This document shows positions 1-8,145 of a stretch of DNA of 36,361 nucleotides, piece by piece. The stretch lies in the NCBI GenBank assembly GCA_028287895.1, contig JAQBOV010000040.1, positions 1 through 36,361 of the forward strand, given 5' to 3'. The stretch is from Mucilaginibacter sp. GTDB taxonomy: Bacteria > Bacteroidota > Bacteroidia > Sphingobacteriales > Sphingobacteriaceae. The position numbers were made by a program, and so were the translations under genes. Within the stretch, counting starts at the first letter, position 1. Every line of letters begins with the position of its first letter. The notes under the pieces were generated by a model. The model saw only the letters and a list, made by a program, of their open reading frames with translations, was not told the DNA's origin and did no database searches.

Positions 1-110
1 ATAAATTCAAGCCGGACTTTGTCCATGCTTGCTTTTATTAGTTTATTATCCTGGGCGGTGGCAATGTGCAGTATGAAAAGGCAAAATAAAAACGTATAAA
101 TTTTTTTCAT
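1..110 (-). CDS. Exported protein, N-terminal fragment (runs off left edge)
   Basis: Only the first 36 codons are in the window. The reading starts at an ATG (108-110, minus strand) and gives MKKIYTFLFCLFILHIATAQ followed by DNKLIKASMDKVRLEF. This is a clear Sec signal peptide: Lys-Lys, a hydrophobic core, then an A-T-A|Q cleavage site typical of exported Bacteroidota proteins. Nothing of the mature domain can be recognised. It is the next minus-strand gene after the histidine kinase, but a strong terminator hairpin at 184-222 separates them, so it is probably transcribed from its own promoter in 111-183. No good promoter match was found there. Confidence 0.7.
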   Translation of the reverse strand, partial: MKKIYTFLFCLFILHIATAQDNKLIKASMDKVRLEF

Positions 111-183
111 TAGAATATCCGGCTTAACAGCGAATTAGGTTCATTGATGTCCAAAGTAAAGCTTTTGTCAAGGCTTTTAAAAT

Positions 184-222
184 AAAAAAGTGTATATCAG
201 TAGCTTGATATACACTTTTTTT
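184..222 (-). terminator. Rho-independent terminator of the hybrid kinase gene
   Basis: A perfect 16-bp inverted repeat: arms 184-199 and 206-221 around the 6-nt loop GTAGCT. It is A-rich on one outer flank and T-rich on the other, so an RNA from either strand would end in a U tract. It lies about 75 nt past the stop of the minus-strand kinase gene and upstream of the next minus-strand gene. It most likely ends the kinase transcript. Confidence 0.85.
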
Positions 223-295
223 AATCAATTATTAGGATAAAACTAGGTACAGGTGAATATTGGCCTCAAAAAATATAATTAATTTTTACAAGAAT

Positions 296-3200
296 CTAAA
301 GGGTAACAGAGCCTTTTTTAATGGCATATGCTTCCATTAAAACGGAAACCAGGGTATCCAGTTTCATCGGCTTGGAGACATAATTATCCATACCCTGGCT
401 CAAGCATATCTCGCGGTCTTCAGTAAGCGCGTTAGCTGTCATTGCAATAATATAAGGCTGATAAATATCCTGCTCACGGATATTTTTTGTGGCTTCAAAC
501 CCGTCCATTTCAGGCATTTGCACATCCATCAATATCACATCGTAGGGTTTATCAGATAACATCTGTAAGACCTCAAGGCCGTTTTGTGCCATATTGGTTT
601 GGTATCCCAGTTTAACCAATATACGCTGGATCAGCATTTGATTAACGGGATTATCTTCAGCTATTAAAATATTCATGGAATATTGTTCAGCAAAGTCTGC
701 ATTGAGCACTTTGCTTTTTTTCTCTTCTATCTGCATAATTTCCTTCCGGCCACCCAATTCGGCATATATACTTTTCAATAGCTGGTTCTGTTTTACCGGT
801 TTGATAAGCACGGCCGAGAAAAAGCCCTGGTACTTTTTACGGCTTGTATCGCCAATTGAACTTAAAATGATGACCGGTACAGGATTTGGCATATCTTTAA
901 TAGCCCGGGCTAAACCGGCACCGTCCATATCAGGCATTTCCATGTCAGAAATCACGAGGTTGAAACTTTTGTCTTCAGCTAATATCTCTAAAGCCTGATG
1001 TGCCGATGAGCAAGTAACGGTCTGCAGTTTCCAATGCTCCAATTGAGATCTTAAAATAATGAGGTTGGTTTTATTGTCATCAACGATCAACACTTTTTTA
1101 CCCTCGATATTTGCAATACCAGGTAATAATGGCGTTTCTGTAGTCACTTTGTGACTTGCTTTGGCCTGGATAGTAAAATTAAAGGCCGATCCCTGGCCAA
1201 GCTCACTTTCAACCCACACTTTACCGCCCATCAGTTTAACCAGGCGTTCGCTGATGATCAGCCCCAATCCCGACCCACCGTATTTGCGAGTGGTAGATGA
1301 ATCAACTTGTGAAAATGCCTTGAACAAGCTCGAAAGCTTTTCCTGCGGTATGCCTATCCCCGTATCCCTTACGCTAAACCCGATCTCAAATTCGTTATTT
1401 GAAACAGCTTGCGACAAAAATACTTGTATAAACACCTCCCCTTTTGATGTAAATTTTATGGCATTATTGATAAGATTGATGATCACCTGTTTAAGGCGAA
1501 GGCTATCCCCTATCACATAACGCGGCAGGTTAAAGTCGATCTGGTAGATCAGGTCAAGATGTTGTTCGGCAGCTTTTTGCGAGAACATATCCATTATCTC
1601 TTCAATACTTTGACGCAGATCAAAATCCTCTTCCTCAATATCCATTTTACCGGATTCTATTTTTGAGAAATCCAGTATATCATTGATCACATTCATCAGG
1701 CTATCGCCGCAATTGATAATGGTTTGGGTGTACTCCCGCTGTTCATCGTTTAGTTTTGTTTCTGAAAGCAGCGAAGCCATACCGATAACCCCATTCATCG
1801 GCGTCCTTATCTCATGACTCATGGTAGCCAGGAAAATACTTTTAGCCTGGTTGGCTTTATCCGCCTCCTCCCGTGCCTGATATTCATGGTTTTTTTGATC
1901 CTGCAATTCTTCCGATTGAGCCTGCAATTCTTCATTCAGCGCCTGCAACTCGTCTGATTGGGAAAGTAATTCTTCATTAACAGACTGCAATTCTTCTGAC
2001 TGTACCTGCAATTCCTCATTCAATGCCTGCAAATTTTCAGATTGTTCCTGCAATTCTTCCGATTGGCGCATTACCTCTTCGGTGCGCTCTTTTACCTCGC
2101 GCTCCAGTTTTGCCTTTTGCTTGATAATACTGCGAAGGCGATAGTCATATATAGCATAAATACAAGTTGCCACGAAAATGGCCGTCAGTAATTTGAACCA
2201 CCAGGTAAGCCAAAACGGCGGTATAACGGTAACCTTTAAACTTAGGGTTTGAGGCGCCCATTTGCCGGCACCATTCTGGCTTTTAACCTTAAATGTATAT
2301 TTACCCGGAGGGACATTGGTATAAACAGCTATATTTTTATCGCCCACATAATTCCAGCCTTTATCAAATCCTTCCAGGATATACGCATACCTCTTTTTAG
2401 TAGGTGATAAATAATCCAGCGAAGCGTATTCGAATGATATAACCGATTGATCATGTGACAAACTGATGGATCTTGTTTCAGAAATATCCTGCTTTAAAGG
2501 CGAAGGATCATTACTGTTTTTTGCAACCTCTACCGTTTTATTGAATATCTGGAAATTTGTAAAAACAAGCGGCGGGTTGTAAAGCGGCTCAAATACCTGG
2601 TTAGGGAAGAATGAATTAAACCCATTTACCCCGCCAAAATAAAAAGCTCCGGTGTTGCTCTTAAGTGCCGAATGCTGCTTAAATTCATCACCCTGTAAAC
2701 CATTCTCGGTTGTGAAGTTTTTAAATTCATTTGTTTTAGGATCATATTCAGATATCCCGTTATTGGTACTGATCCATAATTGCCCCTTGTCATCTTCCAA
2801 TATGGCCTGCACGTAATCTTTCGGCAAGCCATCCTTGGTTTTAAAAATAGTAAAATGACGGCTTACCGGGTCAAAACGATCAAGTCCGCCCAGCGTGCAA
2901 ATCCATATATTTCCCAGGTGATCCTCAAGCAGGTCAAAAACCGTATTGTTGCTAATGCTGTTTCTTTTATCATCATGCGCAAAACGGATGAATGAATTTG
3001 TTTTAGCATCGAAAAAGTTTAAACCGGCATCGTCTGTACCTATCCATAAGTTTCCTTTGCTATCGCTTAAAAGTGAATTTATTCTGTCGCTGCCAATACT
3101 TGCCTGGTCTTTTTCATCGGTTTTGTAATGAACAAAACTGTTTGATTTCGGCTGATAAAGGTTAAGGCCATCACCAAACGAACCCAGCCATATCTTTTTA

Positions 3201-4666
3201 TCCGGCGTTTGAGCTATGGCATATATATTATTTCCGCTCAAACTGCCGGCCTCGGCCGGGTTATGTTTAAAGGACTTAAATGTCCTTGTTAGCGGGTTCA
3301 TTACACTGACACCGTTCCCCCATGTGCCTATCCATAGATTTTTTTTATCATCTTCCTCAATATCCAGTATGTTATCGCCCGATATGCTATTCCTGTCAGA
3401 GGCCTTGTGCTTGTATACGGTGAACTTACCCGATTTAAGGTTAAACAGATTTAAGCCGCCTCCGTCCGTACCGATCCATATATTATACTTTTTGTCCTCA
3501 AACAGGCTGAGCACAAAATCATTGGAAAGACTATTGGGTGATGAATTGTGTTTGTAGTGTAAAAAATCGCTCTTATTTTTCTTATAGAGATCAATACCAC
3601 CCCCAAAAGCACCCAGCCACATATTGCCGTTTCGGTCTTTCAGTACTACATCTATTGAATTGCTGGTTAAAGTACTGTTATCCACATCATCATGAAAACA
3701 ACTTGAAAAATGTTTCCACGAAGGATTGTAGATACTTAAGCCTCCATTTTCCGTTCCGATCCATAAGTTATGATCATCGTCTTCGACGATGCTTTGGATA
3801 CTGTTATGCACTAATGAATTACTGTTATGCGGATCATTCACAAAATGCGTGAATTTACCTGTACGGCTGTTAAAAAGATTAAGCCCGGCTTCCTGTGTAC
3901 CTATCCACAGACGGTGTTCGCTGTCTTCAAAAATGGCTGTGATTTTATTGCCGGAAATCGACGAATTTACACTCGGAAGATGTTTAAAATTGATGAAATT
4001 GTTGTTTTTCCGGTCAAATAAACTCAGGCCGCTATTAACCGTCCCTACCCATATGTTGTTATTATGATCCTTATAAACGGTCACGATCTGATTATCGCTA
4101 ATGCTTTTTGGATCATTACTGTTTATATAATGCAAGCTCTTTCCTGTTTTCGGGTCAAACAGGTTCAGTCCACTTTTTTGTGTACCAACCCATAGTTTCC
4201 CCGATGGGTCGAGGCCTATCTTACTGACAAAATCGCTCGAAATACTATTCTGGTCCTTTTCATTATGCAGGTAACGGTGAAAACGATTAGTAATTCTATC
4301 GAATTTATTTAAACCACCTCCGATAGTGGCCACCCATATATTACCGTCATTGCCTTCAATAATATCCTGGATGTAATTATTCCCGATGCTTGCAGTATCC
4401 CTTACCTCATTTCTGAATATTTTGAATTTGTACCCGTCGTACCGGTTCAGTCCATCGGCAGTGCCGATCCAGATAAAGCCACGACTATCCTGAATAATGC
4501 AATTGGGGTTAAGTTCTGAAAGGCCGTTTGCTGTTCCCAGGTGATCAAAGTGCAATTGCTGGCCTTGTGCAAATAAGCATGCAGATACTGCCAGTAAAAT
4601 GATAGTACAAAAACCCCTCAGGCTCACCGTTATTACAGATCCGATCAGATTATTTGATTTACCCAT
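296..4666 (-). CDS. Hybrid two-component sensor kinase: double beta-propeller, HisKA, HATPase, tandem receivers
   Basis: A one-component-length phosphorelay protein of the Bacteroidetes HTCS class. Domains in order: signal peptide (about 1-34); 14 Reg_prop repeats of the W-I-G-T...GLN-x-F/Y-D type (about 40-690), enough for two seven-bladed periplasmic propellers; a Y_Y_Y domain (about 745-812); one membrane helix (about 818-842); a regular heptad coiled coil (about 867-923); HisKA with phospho-acceptor His951 in MSHEIRTP; an HATPase with [17 protein letters not shown] and GSGLGLII; receiver 1 (acceptor Asp1241); receiver 2 (acceptor Asp1381). Both receivers keep the conserved Lys (IKP, SKP). 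The propellers probably sense a periplasmic ligand, often a glycan in this class. The usual C-terminal AraC DNA-binding domain is absent, so the output must pass to another protein or be allosteric. The ATG start gives an intact signal peptide. Confidence 0.95.
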   Translation of the reverse strand: MGKSNNLIGSVITVSLRGFCTIILLAVSACLFAQGQQLHFDHLGTANGLSELNPNCIIQDSRGFIWIGTADGLNRYDGYKFKIFRNEVRDTASIGNNYIQDIIEGNDGNIWVATIGGGLNKFDRITNRFHRYLHNEKDQNSISSDFVSKIGLDPSGKLWVGTQKSGLNLFDPKTGKSLHYINSNDPKSISDNQIVTVYKDHNNNIWVGTVNSGLSLFDRKNNNFINFKHLPSVNSSISGNKITAIFEDSEHRLWIGTQEAGLNLFNSRTGKFTHFVNDPHNSNSLVHNSIQSIVEDDDHNLWIGTENGGLSIYNPSWKHFSSCFHDDVDNSTLTSNSIDVVLKDRNGNMWLGAFGGGIDLYKKNKSDFLHYKHNSSPNSLSNDFVLSLFEDKKYNIWIGTDGGGLNLFNLKSGKFTVYKHKASDRNSISGDNILDIEEDDKKNLWIGTWGNGVSVMNPLTRTFKSFKHNPAEAGSLSGNNIYAIAQTPDKKIWLGSFGDGLNLYQPKSNSFVHYKTDEKDQASIGSDRINSLLSDSKGNLWIGTDDAGLNFFDAKTNSFIRFAHDDKRNSISNNTVFDLLEDHLGNIWICTLGGLDRFDPVSRHFTIFKTKDGLPKDYVQAILEDDKGQLWISTNNGISEYDPKTNEFKNFTTENGLQGDEFKQHSALKSNTGAFYFGGVNGFNSFFPNQVFEPLYNPPLVFTNFQIFNKTVEVAKNSNDPSPLKQDISETRSISLSHDQSVISFEYASLDYLSPTKKRYAYILEGFDKGWNYVGDKNIAVYTNVPPGKYTFKVKSQNGAGKWAPQTLSLKVTVIPPFWLTWWFKLLTAIFVATCIYAIYDYRLRSIIKQKAKLEREVKERTEEVMRQSEELQEQSENLQALNEELQVQSEELQSVNEELLSQSDELQALNEELQAQSEELQDQKNHEYQAREEADKANQAKSIFLATMSHEIRTPMNGVIGMASLLSETKLNDEQREYTQTIINCGDSLMNVINDILDFSKIESGKMDIEEEDFDLRQSIEEIMDMFSQKAAEQHLDLIYQIDFNLPRYVIGDSLRLKQVIINLINNAIKFTSKGEVFIQVFLSQAVSNNEFEIGFSVRDTGIGIPQEKLSSLFKAFSQVDSSTTRKYGGSGLGLIISERLVKLMGGKVWVESELGQGSAFNFTIQAKASHKVTTETPLLPGIANIEGKKVLIVDDNKTNLIILRSQLEHWKLQTVTCSSAHQALEILAEDKSFNLVISDMEMPDMDGAGLARAIKDMPNPVPVIILSSIGDTSRKKYQGFFSAVLIKPVKQNQLLKSIYAELGGRKEIMQIEEKKSKVLNADFAEQYSMNILIAEDNPVNQMLIQRILVKLGYQTNMAQNGLEVLQMLSDKPYDVILMDVQMPEMDGFEATKNIREQDIYQPYIIAMTANALTEDREICLSQGMDNYVSKPMKLDTLVSVLMEAYAIKKGSVTL

Positions 4667-4838
4667 TAAAGTTCTAATAATCAGGTTTTAATAGTGATTG
4701 TTCAACATTGTTATTCGTATTGGACTTCTACGTAAGCCTTTATTTTTTGTTATAGTAATTCTATATCTGATCAATTTGCCTGCATTCGGGCTGACCTATT
4801 TGTCTGATAAAGCCGTTAAAACTTATTACTATTATATC

Positions 4839-5240
4839 CTGAAAAGAGATATAGAAAGCAGCGAAGATGTCAGTTTGCTTGCAGAAAGTTTTTACCCCAA
4901 AGTGGTAGGTGATCGTCTTCTCGGTTTTATATTCACAGAAACGCTGTTTTTTTAACTGGGATACGCATATTCGTGTAATGAACACCTTTTGGCAAACCGT
5001 GCTTTTAGAGAAGACCAGCTATAAAGGGAACGCCATGCGTGCGCATATTGATCTGAATAAAAAGTTCCCCTTTAAAACCGGCGCATTTTAAACAGTGGAA
5101 AATCAATTTTTTGAAACCCTGGACGAACGTTTCGCCGGGCCAAAGGTTTTGGAGGCTAAAAAGAGGGTGGAACTAATGAGGTGGCGATGCAAACCAAAAT
5201 AGCGCAAAGCCATAATCCCGATTTTATACAGCAGGCTTAA
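4839..5240 (+). pseudogene. Decayed group III truncated haemoglobin
   Basis: Globin-like sequence spread over shifting frames. From 4842 KRDIESSEDVSLLAESFYPKV and GFIFTE match the N-terminus of group III truncated globins. A 7-T run (4947-4953) then shifts the frame; dropping one T restores FFNWDTHIRVMNTFWQTVLL, and GNAMRAHIDLNKKFPF holds the likely proximal His. That frame stops at 5089. HFKQWK continues in another frame (5084-5101). FFETLDERFAGPK and EAKKRVELM follow from 5107, after a T run one base short. The end, AMQTKIAQSHNPDFIQQA, is in yet another frame and stops at 5238-5240. The expected ATG is CTG (4839). So there are about four frame breaks plus a lost start. Two breaks are in homopolymers, so sequencing error is possible for those, but not easily for all. 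The open frame upstream of 4839 looks like chance. Confidence 0.75.
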
Positions 5241-5253
5241 CCGATTCAGACCA

Positions 5254-6234
5254 CTAAACCACCACGGCGTCCTTATTATACTTATTTCGATAATCAACCG
5301 GGGGCATGCCGGTTATCCGCTTAAACACATCTCTGAATGCTTTAATATCGGTATACCCTACCTCATACATTACTTCATAGATCGTTTTGCGGCTGGTTTC
5401 AAAACTCTTTTTAGCTGCTTCTATTTTTACCCTTTGTATATATTCAATTACCGTATTGTGCGTCGACTTTTTAAACCGGCGTTCAAATGTGCGGCGGACG
5501 GTGCTGAATTTTTCGGATAATTCATCTACCGATATCTTGTTCTGAAAATTATGCTCGATGTATTCCTGTGCATTTTTTACCACCTCGTCTTCGTGATCTT
5601 TCTGTCCCCGGAAGATGATAAACGGCGACTGGTCATTCCGCCCCATATCAATCACAAAATATTTAGACGCCAGAATAGCCATCTCACGCGTAGTATATTT
5701 TTCTACAAGATATAAAAGCAGATTCCAATAAGAGGTGGCCCCGCCGCTTGAATAAAGGTGGCTTTCTTCAGTTATCACTTTTTCATCGATCAGTTCAACC
5801 TGTGGGAACATGTTCCTGAACTCGTTAGCAAACAGCCAGTGCGTGGAACATTTTTTGCCGTTTAAAAGTCCGGTCGATGCCAGCAGAAATGCTCCCAGGC
5901 ACAAGCTTGCCACTTCAGCGCCTTTGTGATACTGATCTACGATCCATGGCACGTATTCCCTGTTCAGTTTTATAGCCGTATCCAGGTCCCCGCTTAACGG
6001 GGGTACAATTATCAGGTCGGTTTTTTTTGCTTCATCCAACAGCAGGTCGGTATGGATAGAAAACGCGCCTCCGTTAAACTTAACTTCCTTGGTAAGCCCA
6101 AGCAGCTGTATATGGAACAAAGGAGGCTTGCCGGCGCTCTTGAGAAACTCATTAACGGCAGTAAACATATAGCGTGGGTCAGCGATGCCCTGCAAAACGG
6201 AGCTTTCCGGAACAAGGATGGAAACTGTCTTCAT
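5254..6234 (-). CDS. GlxA-family transcriptional regulator (DJ-1/PfpI-like domain + AraC HTH)
   Basis: A 326-residue DNA-binding regulator. Residues about 5-180 form a DJ-1/PfpI (class I amidotransferase-like) domain with the nucleophile-elbow stretch ASLCLGAFLLAS (Cys112) and STHW. Residues about 220-320 form an AraC double HTH (ISVDELSEKF, ARRT-like VRRTFERRFKK, then YEVMYEVGYTDIKAFRDVFKRITGMPP). The family usually has no enzymatic activity and regulates a neighbouring or distant operon. The ATG at 6232-6234 lies 4 nt downstream of a good -7 element, suggesting a leaderless message. It converges on the globin pseudogene with only 13 nt between them, and is divergent from the DinB-like gene, a possible target. 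Ligand unknown. Confidence 0.9.
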   Translation of the reverse strand: MKTVSILVPESSVLQGIADPRYMFTAVNEFLKSAGKPPLFHIQLLGLTKEVKFNGGAFSIHTDLLLDEAKKTDLIIVPPLSGDLDTAIKLNREYVPWIVDQYHKGAEVASLCLGAFLLASTGLLNGKKCSTHWLFANEFRNMFPQVELIDEKVITEESHLYSSGGATSYWNLLLYLVEKYTTREMAILASKYFVIDMGRNDQSPFIIFRGQKDHEDEVVKNAQEYIEHNFQNKISVDELSEKFSTVRRTFERRFKKSTHNTVIEYIQRVKIEAAKKSFETSRKTIYEVMYEVGYTDIKAFRDVFKRITGMPPVDYRNKYNKDAVVV

Positions 6235-6238
6235 AAAT

Positions 6239-6268
6239 TAAAGTTAGGTAAAAATTTGTCGCAATCAA
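6239..6268 (-). promoter_or_regulatory. Promoter of the GlxA-type regulator, probably leaderless
   Basis: On the minus strand TTG (6266-6268), a 19-nt spacer, then TAACTTTA (6239-6246): 7 of 8 matches to the Bacteroidetes -7 consensus TAnnTTTG at the canonical spacing. Only 4 nt separate the -7 element from the ATG at 6234, so transcription would begin at or next to the start codon. Confidence 0.6.
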
Positions 6269-6337
6269 CCCTTCATATTGTCGGATTTACGCATTTTATA
6301 ACCCGTTTATTGACACTAATTTGCAGCATCAAATCAG

Positions 6338-6859
6338 ATGAACCAAAAAAATATGAAAAACGCCCTTTCTAATGAAATAACCGACACAAAAAATGAGCTG
6401 TTGAAAGCGCTTGATCTGTTTGACCAGGAAAATATTAATACTGTTCCTTTTGAAGGAAGCTGGACAGGAGGACAAGTTGCTGAACATGTACTGAAATCGG
6501 CATCAGGGATATTGGAAACAATAAAAGGACCGGCAAAGGCTACTGAAAGAAACCCCGACGAGCATGTTAAACAATTGGGCGATATATTTCTGAACATGGA
6601 TATTAAAATGAAGTCGCCGGATTTGATTATTCCTTCGATCGATTCAAAGGATAAATCGTCGCTTGCCGCTTCGCTTGGAGAAACGCTCGATAGCATAAAA
6701 AACATTGCCAGCACAGATGATCTGTCGGCCACCTGTACTGGATTTGATATGCCGATGATGGGCCCGCTTACCAGACTGGAGTGGATATCTTTTGCATCCT
6801 TTCACACTAAAAGACATACACAGCAATTAAAAAACATTATAAACCATTTGAGAAATTAA
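6338..6859 (+). CDS. DinB-like (DUF1569-type) metal-binding protein
   Basis: A 173-residue protein of the DinB/YfiT four-helix-bundle superfamily. These proteins bind a divalent metal with three histidines; several act as thiol-dependent transferases, but most are uncharacterised. The putative metal ligands are visible: His50 in WTGGQVAEHV and the H-x3-H pair His156/His160 in SFHTKRHTQQL near the C-terminus. No signal peptide or membrane segment. An alternative Met at residue 6 (6353) would barely change the protein. It is divergent from the GlxA-type regulator with about 100 nt between the start codons, and is followed by a VOC and a DoxX-like gene in the same direction. Substrate unknown. 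Confidence 0.8.
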   Translation: MNQKNMKNALSNEITDTKNELLKALDLFDQENINTVPFEGSWTGGQVAEHVLKSASGILETIKGPAKATERNPDEHVKQLGDIFLNMDIKMKSPDLIIPSIDSKDKSSLAASLGETLDSIKNIASTDDLSATCTGFDMPMMGPLTRLEWISFASFHTKRHTQQLKNIINHLRN

Positions 6860-6892
6860 CATTACGATAATCCAAAAATGACCTGCCAAATT

Positions 6893-6922
6893 TTGGTGAT
6901 ATCTTTATAAATGATAACTTAA
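6893..6922 (+). promoter_or_regulatory. Possible promoter of the VOC gene
   Basis: TTG (6893-6895, within TTTTGG), a 19-nt spacer and TAACTTAA (6915-6922) resemble the Bacteroidetes promoter, but the -7 element matches only 6 of 8 positions. It would give a leader of about 15 nt before the ATG at 6942. Moderate evidence only. Confidence 0.35.
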
Positions 6923-6941
6923 ACAATTAAAAATCAATAAA

Positions 6942-7373
6942 ATGGCGACAATCAATCCTTATTTAAACTTCCAGGACAATACCGAGGAAGTTTTCAATTT
7001 TTACAAATCAGTCTTTGGCACTGAATTTAGCGGCCTGATGCGCTTCAAAGATGCGCCGGGTGCTGATAAAATGCAGCCAGGCGACCTGCAGAAAATCATG
7101 CATATTGCCCTACCTGTAGGAAATGGGGTGATTCTGATGGGAACTGATATGCTGGAATCACAGGGCCAGGTATTGAAGCCGGGCAACAATTTCAGTTTGG
7201 CCATTACCCCGGAAAGCCAACAAGAAGGTATCCGGTTCTTTAATGGACTCTCGGCAGGGGGAAACGTAGAAGTGCCTTTTGAGAAGGCTTTTTGGGGCGC
7301 TTATTTTGGAATGTTCAGTGATAAATTCGGCATCAGGTGGATGATCAATTATGATCCCGGTCAGGCTAAATAA
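6942..7373 (+). CDS. PhnB-like VOC (glyoxalase-fold) protein
   Basis: A 143-residue vicinal-oxygen-chelate fold protein of the PhnB / 3-demethylubiquinone methyltransferase-like group. The opening, INPYLNFQDNTEEVFNFYKSVFGTEF, is the classic start of this family, and WGAYFGMFSDKFGIRWMINY is its typical last strand pair. The length is normal. Members bind small molecules or metals, and few have a known reaction. The ATG at 6942 is preceded by an A-rich leader and a possible promoter at 6893-6922. The next gene (DoxX-like) begins 19 nt after the stop, so the two are probably one transcript. Confidence 0.85.
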   Translation: MATINPYLNFQDNTEEVFNFYKSVFGTEFSGLMRFKDAPGADKMQPGDLQKIMHIALPVGNGVILMGTDMLESQGQVLKPGNNFSLAITPESQQEGIRFFNGLSAGGNVEVPFEKAFWGAYFGMFSDKFGIRWMINYDPGQAK

Positions 7374-7392
7374 ACATCAAAAACGATTAATC

Positions 7393-7773
7393 ATGAAACC
7401 TAAAACCATCAAAATAGTTTATTGGGTGCTGGTCATCCTGTTTTGTTTATCCGCTATAGGCGATGCCATAGGAGGCCTGACAAAGGCGAAGCTTGGTATT
7501 GAAGGCCTGCAGCACCTGGGATACCCCTTATACCTGATGTCTTTTTTAAGTGTGCTCAAGCTTTTGGGAGTGACAGCCTTGCTGCAAACCAAATTTCAAA
7601 GCATCAAAGAATGGGCCTTCGCGGGCTTTGCGTTTACTTTTCTTGGCGCTTTTGTTTCAAAGGTATTCGTAGGCGATGGGATAACTATACTATTGCCTCC
7701 GGTTATTATGCTCATAATCCTGTTTGTACTATATTATTTCTGGAGAAAGCAGGAGCAATTGGTATTGGCCTAA
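7393..7773 (+). CDS. DoxX-like small membrane protein
   Basis: A 126-residue inner-membrane protein with four predicted hydrophobic segments (VYWVLVILFCLSAIGDAIGG; YPLYLMSFLSVLKLLGVTALL; WAFAGFAFTFLGAFVSKVF; LLPPVIMLIILFVLYYF). The pattern, with helix 1 ending in a small-residue stretch and a K-x-LGV in helix 2, fits the DoxX_2/DoxX-like family, which is mostly uncharacterised. The open frame extends upstream to 7351, inside the VOC gene, but I chose the ATG at 7393: it lies 19 nt past the VOC stop and gives the family's normal start MKPKTIKIVYW. It is likely co-transcribed with the VOC gene. Confidence 0.8.
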   Translation: MKPKTIKIVYWVLVILFCLSAIGDAIGGLTKAKLGIEGLQHLGYPLYLMSFLSVLKLLGVTALLQTKFQSIKEWAFAGFAFTFLGAFVSKVFVGDGITILLPPVIMLIILFVLYYFWRKQEQLVLA

Positions 7774-7809
7774 GTAAATTGTCGTACTGGAAATGAATCC
7801 GGTAAGAAC

Positions 7810-7833
7810 TCCTGTTGTGAAAGATCAACAGGA
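7810..7833. terminator. Hairpin downstream of the DoxX-like gene
   Basis: An inverted repeat TCCTGTTG (7810-7817) / CAACAGGA (7826-7833) with an 8-nt loop, starting 37 nt after the stop of the DoxX-like gene. No T tract follows, so it is a weak terminator candidate or an RNA-end stabilising hairpin. Confidence 0.4.
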
Positions 7834-7841
7834 ATTCAAAA

Positions 7842-7940
7842 ATGGTGGGAAAGATTACCATCAAACAGTTTAAATATTACCAATTGCCGGGCGAAAAGGC
7901 GATCGAACAATTGCCGGCTGAAAAGCTATTTTGGCAATAA
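7842..7940 (+). pseudogene. N-terminal remnant of a DinB/DUF1572-type gene
   Basis: An ATG at 7842 opens a 32-codon frame ending in two adjacent stops (TAATAA, 7938-7943). Its product contains KQFKYYQLPGEKAIEQLP and AEKLFWQ, which closely resembles the start of DUF1572 proteins (K-Q-F-x-Y-Y-K-x-L-x-E-K-x-x-x-Q-L-x-x-E-x-L-F-W-Q). Those run to about 150-180 residues, so nearly all is missing. The same frame reopens after the stops and runs to 8102 (GIVVISASIAHLNSGDP onward), but that part has no convincing family match. The rest of 7774-8145 (372 nt) holds only the hairpin at 7810-7833; I see no intact gene there. Confidence 0.45.
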
Positions 7941-8145
7941 TAAGGCATTGTCGTCATTTCGGCTTCTATAGCACATTTAAATAGCGGCGATCCCATTGCA
8001 AATGTGTTTGAGCCATTCGTAGTGGCAACACGGCTAAATCCAGGCTTTGTAGAGTCGCTTTTGCGAGCCGCAGGGTTTAAATGCCAGGTGCCGGATTATT
8101 AACCCGGCCTGTTCAGGTGTGCAGATGCCGGAATGATCGCTTGCC

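Noticed and set aside
675..4067. Several plus-strand open frames opposite the sensor kinase
   Set aside because: They are antisense shadows of the propeller repeats, receivers and kinase core, whose protein sequence is clearly real on the minus strand.
4698..4838. Open frame upstream of and in phase with the globin remnant
   Set aside because: Hydrophobic, low-complexity and without family match; globins of this group start at the KRDIE block, so the extension is probably chance.
8103..8145. CCGGC/GCCGG arms after the helicase stop as a terminator
   Set aside because: Long loop, short arms and no T tract on the minus strand.
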